A DNA stretch of 64,000 bases from Colwellia demingiae. Its GTDB lineage: Bacteria > Pseudomonadota > Gammaproteobacteria > Enterobacterales > Alteromonadaceae. The notes below the pieces were generated by a model. The model did no database searches and was not told the DNA's origin. It was given only the letters and a program-made list of their open reading frames with translations. The translations under genes and the position numbers were made by a program. The first letter of the stretch is position 1; the number at the start of each line of letters is the position of its first letter. The DNA lies in NCBI RefSeq assembly GCF_007954275.1, contig NZ_VOLT01000008.1, forward strand, positions 1-64,000, in the 5' to 3' direction. This document shows, in pieces, positions 25,640 through 34,225 of this stretch.

Positions 25640-26779
25640 CTACCAAGAGCTAATTACAATTGATTTATTGAGAAGACGAATAGCGCCACTTTGACTATTG
25701 GCTATTTCCCCTAACGAAAGTACCCCGAATAATGCACCTGAATGGCAATGTTCAGCGATGACATTGAGTTCCTTTTCAAACTCATCTTCCATAAATAAGG
25801 CCCTGCTAATGCAATCGAAGACCATAGTTGTTGCAATTGTTGTCTTGTTCAGTTTAGAAAGTAAGGAGACCGCTGCTTTTTCTGTTGAGGCCACTAAGCT
25901 ATCTATATTACCTTCAAGTAAATACACCATTGAATTAATTGGGATATTACCAAAACATTGTAAGTGATTATTTTTAGCTAAAATAGGGTCGCGAACAATT
26001 ATATTATTATTGATATCCTTAATACCTAATGGAAAATTCTTAGCAATATCAAAAAAATCAGTATTATTGAACTTGTATGCGGTGGCATTTTCAATGGTTT
26101 GGCAATAAACCTCATAAGCAGGTTGATAATTTAAGCTTTGAACAGTTTGCCCTTGTGCTTCAGACACCAAAAAGGGCTCGTCAAATGTCTCCCAGCCATG
26201 CGCCACGCTGGTATTAAGTGTTGTTGGTAGAGCGACTAATAGAATAGCATCGCTATGAACACCTGAGTTGGTAAAGATGCAATGGCGTTGGATAAAGTCT
26301 AAATTGCCGGCACCACCGCCAGCAATATTGATCCCGTGGTCTAAATGTTCAAAAAGACAATCAATAAAGCCTTCAATGTTGCTTATTAGCGCATCATAAA
26401 ACATCAAAAAATCATCTTGCCCACAGAAGTTATTCTTTTCTTGAAGTGTCGAGGTAATGAGTTCTTCTAAGCAACTTTCATGTGTTACTTGATTAAGTTG
26501 AGAGAACAGGGTTACATCAAATGTTTCTTTAAAGCCAACTATCAATGCGCCTTGTTTAATTAAGTCGCCTTTTAGAGTCAGCATAGGATAAATGCCACCA
26601 AAGAGCTTTAGTGGGCACGCATGAAATAGAGCGTTGAGTTCTTCTTCAGGGTAATTGTTTTGGCTACACGTAAGTACTAATAAGCTTTCAGCGCCACTAT
26701 TTTGGGCGAGACTTAAACCGCTTTTAAAATCACTTAAAGCATCGCTTAGTGTATGCCAAATGAATAACTCAGTTGCCAT
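25640..26779 (-). CDS. FIST-domain sensory protein (NosP-like candidate)
   Basis: 379 residues, with a FIST N domain (about 20-220; LKLFGGIYPM, GGGAGNLDFIQRHCIF) and a FIST C domain (about 225-360; CHSGALFGVLSLGEIA). FIST proteins bind small ligands. A subgroup named NosP binds haem and senses nitric oxide, and its genes sit beside histidine kinases or c-di-GMP enzymes. Here a GGDEF/EAL gene follows after 13 bp, which fits that arrangement; haem binding cannot be read from the sequence. The gene is divergent from the TRAP transporter. Confidence 0.82.
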   Translation of the reverse strand: MATELFIWHTLSDALSDFKSGLSLAQNSGAESLLVLTCSQNNYPEEELNALFHACPLKLFGGIYPMLTLKGDLIKQGALIVGFKETFDVTLFSQLNQVTHESCLEELITSTLQEKNNFCGQDDFLMFYDALISNIEGFIDCLFEHLDHGINIAGGGAGNLDFIQRHCIFTNSGVHSDAILLVALPTTLNTSVAHGWETFDEPFLVSEAQGQTVQSLNYQPAYEVYCQTIENATAYKFNNTDFFDIAKNFPLGIKDINNNIIVRDPILAKNNHLQCFGNIPINSMVYLLEGNIDSLVASTEKAAVSLLSKLNKTTIATTMVFDCISRALFMEDEFEKELNVIAEHCHSGALFGVLSLGEIANSQSGAIRLLNKSIVISSW

Positions 26780-26931
26780 CTTATTGTATCTCTTGGTTTT
26801 TTTATTATTATTGTTTTACTGCCCTTGGCATAATGCCTAAGTTATTTATAGAAAACTAGTGTTAATTAGTGTTATCGCTTCTAGCGCGCTTGTTTATTCG
26901 CTAATAGTCGTTAGGCTAGACAATGGATGAT

Positions 26932-26954
26932 GTAACTACTATATATTTAGTTAC
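26932..26954. promoter_or_regulatory. Inverted repeat upstream of the TRAP operon
   Basis: GTAACTA (26932-26938) and TAGTTAC (26948-26954) form a perfect 7-bp inverted repeat with a 9-bp AT-rich spacer, 98 bp before dctP in the gap shared with the FIST gene. It is a candidate operator; no adjacent regulator gene is present. Confidence 0.35.
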
Positions 26955-27051
26955 GCTGTTTAATAAAAGTACGGTATAAGCTTAAGTTCTAATATAAAAA
27001 GACGTTCTCATATAAAAATAATTAATGACAATAAGTTAAAGGGAAGCACAG

Positions 27052-28140
27052 ATGAAAAAATCAATTTTCGTAAAAGCTGCACTGGTAGTGTCGCTTGGAT
27101 TATCCTCGCTGGGGCTTTCAGCTTTAGCCCATGCTGACGATGATAAAAAATATCGTTGGCGCTTAGCTGAAACTTGGGGACCTAATTTTCCTATTTTTGG
27201 TGATGCCACTAAAAATATGGCCAAAATGGTAAAAGAAATGTCAAATGGTCGCCTGACCATTCGCATTGATTCTTCGAATAAGCATAAATCTGCATTGGGT
27301 ATTTTTGACTTTGTAAAAAGTGGTCAATACCAAATGGGCCATTCTGCTTCCTATTATTGGAAAGGTAAAAACTTTAATACCATGTTTTTTACTACCGTAC
27401 CTTTTGGCATGATAGCTTCTGAACAACATGCTTGGTTCTACTACGGTGGCGGCATGGAGTTAATGAAAAAGGTGTATGATCAATATGGCATCATGTCATT
27501 CCCAGGTGGTAATACGGGTAACCAAATGGGCGGTTGGTTCAAAAAAGAAATTAATAGTGTTGAAGACCTGAAAGGTTTGAAAATGCGTATACCAGGTTTT
27601 GCTGGAGAAGTATTAGCAAAACTCGGTGCCAAGCCAACAAACATTCCATCAGGTGAGCTTTATACTGCCTTGGAACGTAACACTATTGATGCATTAGAGT
27701 GGGTTGGTCCTTCTTTAGATTTACGTATGGGTTTTCATAAAATAGCACCTTATTACTACACAGGTTGGCATGAGCCAGGTACTGAGTTGCAATTTATGGT
27801 CAACCAAAAAGCCTACAACACCCTACCAAAAGACTTACAAAAAATATTAACTGTTGCTATGAAAGCTGCCGCTTATGATATGTATTCGCAATCGATGCAT
27901 GCTAGTGGTGTGAACTTAGCCTCAATGAAAAAAGATTACCCGAATGTGCAAATGCGCTCATTCCCTAAACCGGTAATGGAAGCCATTGTGCAAGCAAATG
28001 ATGAGTTATTAGAGGAATTTGCTGCTAAAGATCCTATGACAGCAGAAATTCTTAAATCGCTAAATGATTATAAGCATCAGGTACGGGCTTGGACTAATTT
28101 ATCAGATAGAGCCTATCTGGATAATTTTGATGGCAAGTAA
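27052..28140 (+). CDS. dctP: TRAP transporter substrate-binding protein (DctP family, TakP-like)
   Basis: 362 residues. A signal peptide (residues 1-28, ending AHA) leads to the periplasm. The body is a DctP fold: YRWRLAETWGPNFPIFGDA at the start, MRIPGFAGEVLAKLGA with the arginine that grips the substrate carboxylate, then ALEWVGPSLD. The last motif and TWGPNFP resemble TakP-type proteins that bind 2-oxo acids or lactate rather than C4-dicarboxylates (inference). AAGGGAAGC precedes the ATG. A hairpin separates it from the small and large membrane subunits, which may keep the binding protein in excess. Confidence 0.9.
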   Translation: MKKSIFVKAALVVSLGLSSLGLSALAHADDDKKYRWRLAETWGPNFPIFGDATKNMAKMVKEMSNGRLTIRIDSSNKHKSALGIFDFVKSGQYQMGHSASYYWKGKNFNTMFFTTVPFGMIASEQHAWFYYGGGMELMKKVYDQYGIMSFPGGNTGNQMGGWFKKEINSVEDLKGLKMRIPGFAGEVLAKLGAKPTNIPSGELYTALERNTIDALEWVGPSLDLRMGFHKIAPYYYTGWHEPGTELQFMVNQKAYNTLPKDLQKILTVAMKAAAYDMYSQSMHASGVNLASMKKDYPNVQMRSFPKPVMEAIVQANDELLEEFAAKDPMTAEILKSLNDYKHQVRAWTNLSDRAYLDNFDGK

Positions 28141-28175
28141 TATTTGTTATTAGTATGACAAATTGTTTAAAAAAT

Positions 28176-28209
28176 AAAATCAGTGGGCATATTTAACCCA
28201 CTGATTTTT
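28176..28209 (+). terminator. Hairpin terminator/attenuator between dctP and dctQ
   Basis: AAAATCAGTGGG (28176-28187) and CCCACTGATTTTT (28197-28209) pair around a 9-nt loop and end in five T. It follows dctP by 36 bp and precedes dctQ by 62 bp, so partial read-through would lower expression of the membrane subunits. Confidence 0.75.
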
Positions 28210-28271
28210 ATTACTAATGGGTGCATTCCTACATTGCATTGGTAAGGTAGTATTACTAACTGAGAAATTAA

Positions 28272-28793
28272 ATGGATAAAGTGTTAAAAATTTCAGGAAA
28301 AATTATCGATGTTCTAGGTAATTTTTGTAGTTTGCTTATGATTTTAATGATCATAAATGTTTTTTATGACGTGATCATGCGCTACTTTTTTAATGATGTC
28401 AGTATTGGCATGCAAGAATTGGAATGGCACCTATTTGCTGCCATGTTTATGTTTGGCATTGCTTATACCCTAAAAGAAGATGGTCATGTGCGAGTAGATA
28501 TTTTTTACGAGGCCATGTCAGCGAAAAATCAAGCCTTAATCAATATTTTTGGTTCGTTGGTTTTAGCATTACCTATCACTATACTTACGCTTTATTACAG
28601 CTGGGACTATACCTTTGAAGCCTATCAAATGGGTGAGGGTAGTGGAGATCCTGGTGGTTTACCACATCGTTGGATAGTACGAAGCGTTATTCCTCTTTCT
28701 TCACTATTTTTGATTCTAGCTATTTTCCATGTGGTGGTGACTCAGTTGAAAACTTTCATTGCGCCAACTCAGCCTGAAACAGGGGAGCAATAA
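28272..28793 (+). CDS. dctQ: TRAP transporter small membrane subunit (DctQ)
   Basis: 173 residues with four membrane segments. The helix I motif VFYDVIMRYFFNDVSIGMQELEWHL (quoted region, residues about 29-53) and GHVRVDIFYE are typical of DctQ. It forms the small inner-membrane part of a sodium-driven TRAP transporter. The stop codon overlaps the dctM start by one base, so translation is coupled. Confidence 0.92.
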   Translation: MDKVLKISGKIIDVLGNFCSLLMILMIINVFYDVIMRYFFNDVSIGMQELEWHLFAAMFMFGIAYTLKEDGHVRVDIFYEAMSAKNQALINIFGSLVLALPITILTLYYSWDYTFEAYQMGEGSGDPGGLPHRWIVRSVIPLSSLFLILAIFHVVVTQLKTFIAPTQPETGEQ

Positions 28794-30073
28794 TGACAGG
28801 TATTGTACTTTTTGCTATTGCCCTCGTGTGTTTATTTCTCGGCTATTCGGTCGCATTTACCTTTGCGGGTGTTTCACTCATTGTTGGCACTATTGTATTA
28901 GGGGCAGACTTATTCGCGTTTATGCCTTATCGCATTATGAGCATTATGGAGAACACAATTTTAATGGCTGTGCCCATGTTTATTTTTATGGGGATAGTGT
29001 TACAAAAAACAGGACTAGCGGAGCGGTTACTGGAGTCTGCGGCTAAACTCTTTGGCGGTATTGCCGGAGGTGTTGCCATTTCTACTATCATTGTGGGTGC
29101 TTTATTAGCGGCATCAACGGGTGTAGTGGGGGCGAGTGTTGTCGCTATGGGGGTTATTTCCTTACCCGTAATGTTAAAAAACAACTACCATCAACCTACG
29201 GCAACGGGTGTAATTTGCGCGTCTGGTACCTTAGGACAAATTATTCCGCCTTCGATAATTTTAATTATTTTAGGCGATGTTATGGGAGTGCCCGTTGGCG
29301 ACTTATTCCGAGCGGCCGTTCTGCCAGGAATGCTACTGGTTGTTACTTATGTCATATACATCTTAATTTTAGGCAAATTTAAGCCTGAATTTGTACCACC
29401 GTTAGTTGTCACTGAAAACAAACGTGAACTGCTAGTACAGGCACTTAAAGATATTGTACCGCCTCTAGTACTTATTTTAACCGTACTTGGTTCTATTTTT
29501 GCTGGTATCGCCACACCAACAGAATCTGCCGCCATCGGTGCAGTTGGTGCCGTTATCTTATCGATATTATATGGCAGCTTTTCTATTGGCAAAATGCATG
29601 AAATTTCAAAAGAAACAGTAAAAGTTACTTCAATGGTTTTTGCGGTATTAATTGGCGCCACGGCATTTTCTATGGTGTTTAGTTATTCGGGCAGCGAGTA
29701 TCTCATTGAAGAGTTTTTTATGGAGCTCCCCGGTGGTAAATGGACATTTATTGCATTGGCGATGTTCGCAATTTTGATTCTAGGCTTCTTTATCGATTTC
29801 ATTGAAATCGCTTTCTTAGTGGTACCAATTTTACTGCCTGTTGCAATAGCGTTAGATATTAACTTAGTGTGGTTTGCTATTTTAATTTCTATGAACTTAC
29901 AAACTTCATTTTTAACACCACCCTTTGGTTTTAGTTTATTTTATCTCAAAGGTGTAGCGCCGAAATATCTTAAAACCACCACGATATATAAAGGAGTGAT
30001 CCCCTTTATTTTGATGCAAATAGCCGTGTTGCTATTAGTGGTGTTTTTTCCTGAGTACTTAATTATTTCTTAA
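28793..30073 (+). CDS. dctM: TRAP transporter large permease subunit (DctM)
   Basis: 426 residues, about 12 hydrophobic segments, full length for DctM. MPYRIMSIMENTILMAVPMF, then GGIAGGVAISTIIVGALLAA, CASGTLGQIIPPSIILIILG and TPTESAAIGAVGA are family signatures. It carries the substrate through the inner membrane using a sodium gradient, with DctP supplying the substrate. The start overlaps the end of dctQ (TAATG). A strong palindrome follows. Confidence 0.95.
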   Translation: MTGIVLFAIALVCLFLGYSVAFTFAGVSLIVGTIVLGADLFAFMPYRIMSIMENTILMAVPMFIFMGIVLQKTGLAERLLESAAKLFGGIAGGVAISTIIVGALLAASTGVVGASVVAMGVISLPVMLKNNYHQPTATGVICASGTLGQIIPPSIILIILGDVMGVPVGDLFRAAVLPGMLLVVTYVIYILILGKFKPEFVPPLVVTENKRELLVQALKDIVPPLVLILTVLGSIFAGIATPTESAAIGAVGAVILSILYGSFSIGKMHEISKETVKVTSMVFAVLIGATAFSMVFSYSGSEYLIEEFFMELPGGKWTFIALAMFAILILGFFIDFIEIAFLVVPILLPVAIALDINLVWFAILISMNLQTSFLTPPFGFSLFYLKGVAPKYLKTTTIYKGVIPFILMQIAVLLLVVFFPEYLIIS

Positions 30074-30103
30074 CTAAGACATCTACTCTTACAGTAATAC
30101 AAT

Positions 30104-30148
30104 AATGTTTTATACCGGCATAGTGCTGGTATAAAACATTTATTTATT
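30104..30148. terminator. Bidirectional terminator between dctM and TolA/TonB-like gene
   Basis: AATGTTTTATACCGGCA (30104-30120) and TGCTGGTATAAAACATT (30124-30140) form a 17-bp stem with one mismatch and a 3-nt loop. It lies between two convergent genes and reaches the stop codon of the minus-strand gene. Confidence 0.75.
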
Positions 30149-30904
30149 AGGCACTTTAAATTTAGCCTGTACCCTCTCCATATGCTCTCTAAAACTTTTA
30201 TCAAACTTACTTTCACCACAAGCAAAAGAAGCCGTTGTTGCATGCACAGGGCTGCCTAAGACTTGTTCACGATATATAGTACAAGTGCCGTTGTCATTTT
30301 TGGTGATAGAGCCGACATGGGAGCTGCTGGTATTAAGTTTCTGCCGCTGCTCAACCGTGAGTGGCACTATGGTTTTTGGCACTGGAAAGGGCTCTCCATC
30401 CATCTCTGAAGTAGATCGCGGTTGAGTTAGCTCAGAAAAAGCTTGTTCGCGTTGTTGGTTATCTAGTTTTTGCCTTAAGCGTGATAAACGGTCATAACTA
30501 GAAAAGCTACCTCTGCTTGCGCCTGAAACCTTATTTTTAGTTGTCACTGTTTCACTTTTAACAGCATTAGTAACTTGTGTAGAAAGCGTCTTAGTTACTG
30601 GCTTAGTTACTGGTTTTTTAGCTTCTGTTGTTGAACGTTCAGTTTGGACAGTTTTTTTAGGGGCGGCTTGCTTTTGTTCAATCTTTTGTGACGGTTTTTT
30701 TTCATTCGTACTTTTTATAACAGTGTTTTGTTTAACTTCGATTTTTTTAGGTGCTGAGTATAAAAAGCTTTTGATTGGTGTGCTCTTAGGTTTATCTAGC
30801 TTGATAACCTTAGGTTGTTTTGTTGCACTGTAGATTAATGCCAATAAAAGTAATGAATGCAGTAGTACAGATATAACAATGGCAGTGTAAGGTCCTTTTA
30901 ACAC
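30140..30904 (-). CDS. TolA/TonB-like membrane-anchored protein
   Basis: I place the start at GTG 30904 (254 residues), because the longer frame would begin with TTG inside the plsB terminator hairpin. A single N-terminal membrane helix, GPYTAIVISVLLHSLLLLAL, has the His typical of TonB/TolA anchors that work with ExbB/ExbD or TolQ/TolR. It is followed by a Lys/Thr/Pro/Gln-rich periplasmic stretch (about residues 30-140) and a C-terminal segment with two Cys (GTCTIYREQ, FACGESKF). The C-terminal domain is not a clear TonB or TolA fold. No exbBD gene is nearby. Confidence 0.6.
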   Translation of the reverse strand: MLKGPYTAIVISVLLHSLLLLALIYSATKQPKVIKLDKPKSTPIKSFLYSAPKKIEVKQNTVIKSTNEKKPSQKIEQKQAAPKKTVQTERSTTEAKKPVTKPVTKTLSTQVTNAVKSETVTTKNKVSGASRGSFSSYDRLSRLRQKLDNQQREQAFSELTQPRSTSEMDGEPFPVPKTIVPLTVEQRQKLNTSSSHVGSITKNDNGTCTIYREQVLGSPVHATTASFACGESKFDKSFREHMERVQAKFKVPNK

Positions 30905-30948
30905 AGTGTATTCAGTTCTTTTAATGTTAATGAATAATACTATAGACC

Positions 30949-30987
30949 AAAAAAAACACCACTGGTTCAATACACTGTGGTGTTTTC
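30949..30987 (-). terminator. Terminator of plsB
   Basis: On the minus strand AAAACACCAC pairs with GTGGTGTTTT and eight T follow. It lies 67 bp past the plsB stop and covers the TTG start that a longer reading of the next gene would use. Confidence 0.8.
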
Positions 30988-30989
30988 GT

Positions 30990-31036
30990 TATACCAATCA
31001 GAATAAGAAAGTGTCACTTCTTTATGCTGATTGGTC
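30990..31036. repeat. Short ATACCAAT inverted repeat downstream of plsB
   Basis: ACCAATCAGAATAAGAAAGTG (left arm, positions 30993-31013) and its near-complement ending GCTGATTGGT (to 31035) form a hairpin of about 43 bp. The left arm differs at only 2 of 23 positions from the repeat upstream of plsB at 33575. Confidence 0.75.
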
Positions 31037-31053
31037 TTAAAGCAGTAAAAGGC

Positions 31054-33489
31054 TTAACGAGCAATACTTTGCAGTACTTCAATATCCACTAAATTAATTA
31101 CAGTGGCTTTTAATTCAGCCATGCTATCACTGGTGACTAGCAAGCCGTCGTCATTGAGATCAATATAACCTTGCTCACGAATAGTGGCAATTAACGTAGA
31201 TTGAGCACGTTTGTCGATAAATTCAGGCGCATTAATATTGTTTAATACCGATAAACGTTTAGCAATCGCCACAACCTTAGTTTCTAAATCACGCTTACTT
31301 AAAGGCGCTAAACGACTTGCAAGTGAGGTAATAATCGCGAGGCGTTGCAAACTCTCGTCGATACACTCAGCCATGGCGTGTACTCGACTGAGTAGCCCTA
31401 GATCGTCAGTAAGTGACCAAAAACCAGCTTTACTTTGCTTAGCGATTTCCATCTCTTTTAGTACCGTAAGGGCCCGTAAGGTTTGCTGTTCAACGTGCTT
31501 GTTATCTTGATAGAGGTATAAATCTTCTTTGAGTAATGCAGTTAAGTTTTGAACTTTTAACACTAAGTCGTCTTGATTGATTTTACTATGCTTATCAAGT
31601 AAGCGGCAAACCATGGCTGGTACCACATAAGTATGCAAAATATTATTACGGTAATAGCGCATCTCTAAATTAGCGGTTTCAGAGAGTGAAACCAAGCTGC
31701 CAAAACTATCTTCAGTAATCGTTACTTTATTAAGAGAAATAACGTGAGTTAGTAACTCTGCACCTGTCTCTTCAGGAATAGTAAGTTGTTCACTAAAGGG
31801 GGCTTGGCGCTGTATATTTAAGAAAAAATCAAGCTGTGTTTCTAATTCCAATGTAGATAGGGCTTTATTTTTGCTGGCGTGTAGGATCAAGGCAATTAAA
31901 GCAACACCATTTAAAGCAGCACTCTTATTTATGTTCTCCATTACTCGGTCAGCAAGTACATTGACCGTCGGTGTTAACCAAGTAGGTTTCTGCGGGTCAA
32001 TAGGGTCAATAGAGTCTTTCCAATCAGGTACTTGTTTATTTAAAAATTCGTTAATGTTCATCGGTTCACCAAAATTTACATAACCATTTCCATAGTTACG
32101 CAAACTCTTAATGGCTTTTAATACACCAAACATCGATTCATTCTTTTTCTCGCTACCACTTAATTCTTTATGGTAAGTGCCTACTTCCATAACATGCTCA
32201 TAACCTAAGTAAACAGGTACTAGGGTCAGTGGTCTATCAATACCACGTAGTAAGCTTTGAATGGTCATTGCTAACATACCGGTTTTAGGTGCTAGCACTC
32301 TACCAGTGCGACTACGACCACCTTCGGTATAATATTTAACACCATAACCACGTTCAAATAAAAGGCCTAAATATTCACGGAAAATAGTGGAATATAAACG
32401 GTTACCACCAAAACTACGGCGAATGAAAAATGCACCACCTTTTCTAAATACGGTACCTGCAGGCCAGAAATTTAAGTTAATACCCGCGGCAATCCTTGGC
32501 ATCACTAGACCTTCTTGTAAAATTACATAAGAAAGTAATAAATAATCCATGTGGCTACGATGACAAGGGACATAAATGATCTCATGGCCATCTTGAGCCA
32601 ATTTACGTAATACTTTGGCGTTGCTTACCTTAATAGCGCTGTATAAGCGTTTCCATAACCAATGCAAAATTATTTCACCAAAACGTAACCAAGAAACACT
32701 GTAGTCACCAGCGATTTCATTCATAATGACTAACGCTTTTTTCTTTATTTCAGCTTCAGAAACTTTTTTGTTTTTTGCTTCATCACTAATAATACGTTTG
32801 ACTGATGGGTTAGCAAATAAAGCGGTAAACATTTGCTTACGATGCATTAACCTAGGGCCTTTAGCCGCAATGGTTTGACGATGAAAATGGAAGCGAGCAA
32901 CGCGCAAAAATTTATGAGCAGCAGCTTCATCGCTACCATGGTTGTCAGAGATATTACGTAAAGAAAAAGCTTCGCTAAATCGCACTAAAGTATCACGACC
33001 TAAAAATAGAACGATGAAGAATTTTCGTAACCAATTAGGCGATTCTTGATCGGCTAGCAAAGTACCTATATTAAGGTTCTTACGTTCTTTAGTCGGCGTT
33101 CTTCCCCAAATTAAATTGGCTGGGATTAACTTCGCATCGAGATTTTCATCAATGACATGTTGATTTAATAGCGCTAAACCTTGTGCTGTTGCCGTTGTTT
33201 TGCTGCTTTTACGCCATGAACAAAGTGGTGTTGATTTTGCCAAGCATAAAGTGCGATTAAAGTTTTGGCCGTTAATCGTTACTCTCCCAAGAGGATCTGG
33301 AAGATTTTGTTTCAGACAGGCACTTTGCAACGCTAAAAGGTCAGATGCCGATTGATGACGAACAATGTAAAAAATAGGCTGATTTGGCTGATCTGTAATA
33401 TTTTGACTGTCCGTAATAATTTTACAACGAACCAGTAACTTAAGAGGAAATTTTAATAATAAGTAGAAAAAAGAACGTAAGGCCAACAT
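31054..33489 (-). CDS. plsB: Glycerol-3-phosphate 1-O-acyltransferase
   Basis: 811 residues, the normal length for membrane-associated PlsB. It acylates position 1 of glycerol-3-phosphate, the first step of phospholipid synthesis. The acyltransferase motifs are block I CHRSHMDYLLLS (His310, Asp315), block II FFIRRSFGGNRLYS, block III YYTEGGRSRTGR and block IV LVPVYLGYEHVMEVG. Long N- and C-terminal extensions are as in E. coli. It stands alone, flanked on both sides by short ATACCAAT inverted repeats. Confidence 0.96.
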   Translation of the reverse strand: MLALRSFFYLLLKFPLKLLVRCKIITDSQNITDQPNQPIFYIVRHQSASDLLALQSACLKQNLPDPLGRVTINGQNFNRTLCLAKSTPLCSWRKSSKTTATAQGLALLNQHVIDENLDAKLIPANLIWGRTPTKERKNLNIGTLLADQESPNWLRKFFIVLFLGRDTLVRFSEAFSLRNISDNHGSDEAAAHKFLRVARFHFHRQTIAAKGPRLMHRKQMFTALFANPSVKRIISDEAKNKKVSEAEIKKKALVIMNEIAGDYSVSWLRFGEIILHWLWKRLYSAIKVSNAKVLRKLAQDGHEIIYVPCHRSHMDYLLLSYVILQEGLVMPRIAAGINLNFWPAGTVFRKGGAFFIRRSFGGNRLYSTIFREYLGLLFERGYGVKYYTEGGRSRTGRVLAPKTGMLAMTIQSLLRGIDRPLTLVPVYLGYEHVMEVGTYHKELSGSEKKNESMFGVLKAIKSLRNYGNGYVNFGEPMNINEFLNKQVPDWKDSIDPIDPQKPTWLTPTVNVLADRVMENINKSAALNGVALIALILHASKNKALSTLELETQLDFFLNIQRQAPFSEQLTIPEETGAELLTHVISLNKVTITEDSFGSLVSLSETANLEMRYYRNNILHTYVVPAMVCRLLDKHSKINQDDLVLKVQNLTALLKEDLYLYQDNKHVEQQTLRALTVLKEMEIAKQSKAGFWSLTDDLGLLSRVHAMAECIDESLQRLAIITSLASRLAPLSKRDLETKVVAIAKRLSVLNNINAPEFIDKRAQSTLIATIREQGYIDLNDDGLLVTSDSMAELKATVINLVDIEVLQSIAR

Positions 33490-33574
33490 GTTGTATCGCT
33501 CGGTTTAGTCATTAACAGCTATAAAAGTTGAATTTTAACATCATTAGTCAAAATTGTCTTGGTTTGTGGAGAAT

Positions 33575-33664
33575 ACCAATCCGTATAAGAAAGTGCTGAT
33601 TTTTCTTGTTCTAATATTGCTCACACCTTTCTAAGTGTGCACTTCTTCATACAGAGTGGTATAT
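33575..33664. repeat. Short ATACCAAT inverted repeat upstream of plsB
   Basis: ATACCAATCCGTATAAGAAA is mirrored by the right end, whose reverse complement is ATACCACTCTGTATGAAGAA, around an inner hairpin (CACACCTTTCTAAGTGTG). It is followed by three copies of GTGGTATATA (about 33657-33682). It matches the repeat on the other side of plsB. Confidence 0.75.
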
Positions 33665-33729
33665 AGTGGTATATAGTGGTAGCACACTATTATTAGTGGA
33701 TTAAATGCCTTTAATTTCAGGAGTTCACA

Positions 33730-34203
33730 TTGAAGAAAATTGCCGTATTTGTCGATGTACAGAATATTTATTACACCACCCGAGATACCTTTGCTAAGCA
33801 ATTTAACTACCGCTTATTATGGCAAGAATTGATGGCACAAGGCGAGATCACTATCGCCAATGCTTATGCTATACAACGTAGTGATGATCAACAGCATAAA
33901 TTTCAAAAAGCGCTTAAACATATTGGTTTTGACGTTAAGTTAAAGCCTTATATTCAACGTCGTGACGGTTCGGCTAAAGGCGATTGGGATGTCGGTATTA
34001 CTATCGATATTATGGAAGCTGCAGCCGAGGTTGATACCGTGATCTTACTTTCAGGGGATGGCGATTTTGATTTGTTACTACGAAAAGTACGCGAAAAATA
34101 TGGCGTGTCTACTGAAGTTTATAGCGTGGAGAACTTAACCGCAAAATCTCTAGTTGAAGCAGCGGATATTCATCATAAAATTGAGCAAAGCCTTTTATTG
34201 TGA
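33730..34203 (+). CDS. NYN-domain (LabA/DUF88-like) protein, putative RNase
   Basis: 157 residues, a single PIN-like NYN domain. FVDVQNIYYTTR near the N-terminus, GDWDVGITIDIM in the middle (about residues 81-92) and ILLSGDGDFDLLL supply the conserved Asp cluster that would bind metal, so RNase activity is plausible. The start codon is TTG, supported by AGGAG seven bases upstream. The gene has its own short transcription unit and ends 22 bp from the convergent TVP38 gene. Its substrate is unknown. Confidence 0.85.
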   Translation: MKKIAVFVDVQNIYYTTRDTFAKQFNYRLLWQELMAQGEITIANAYAIQRSDDQQHKFQKALKHIGFDVKLKPYIQRRDGSAKGDWDVGITIDIMEAAAEVDTVILLSGDGDFDLLLRKVREKYGVSTEVYSVENLTAKSLVEAADIHHKIEQSLLL

Positions 34204-34225
34204 GCTAAGTAGTTGAAGCTCTAAA

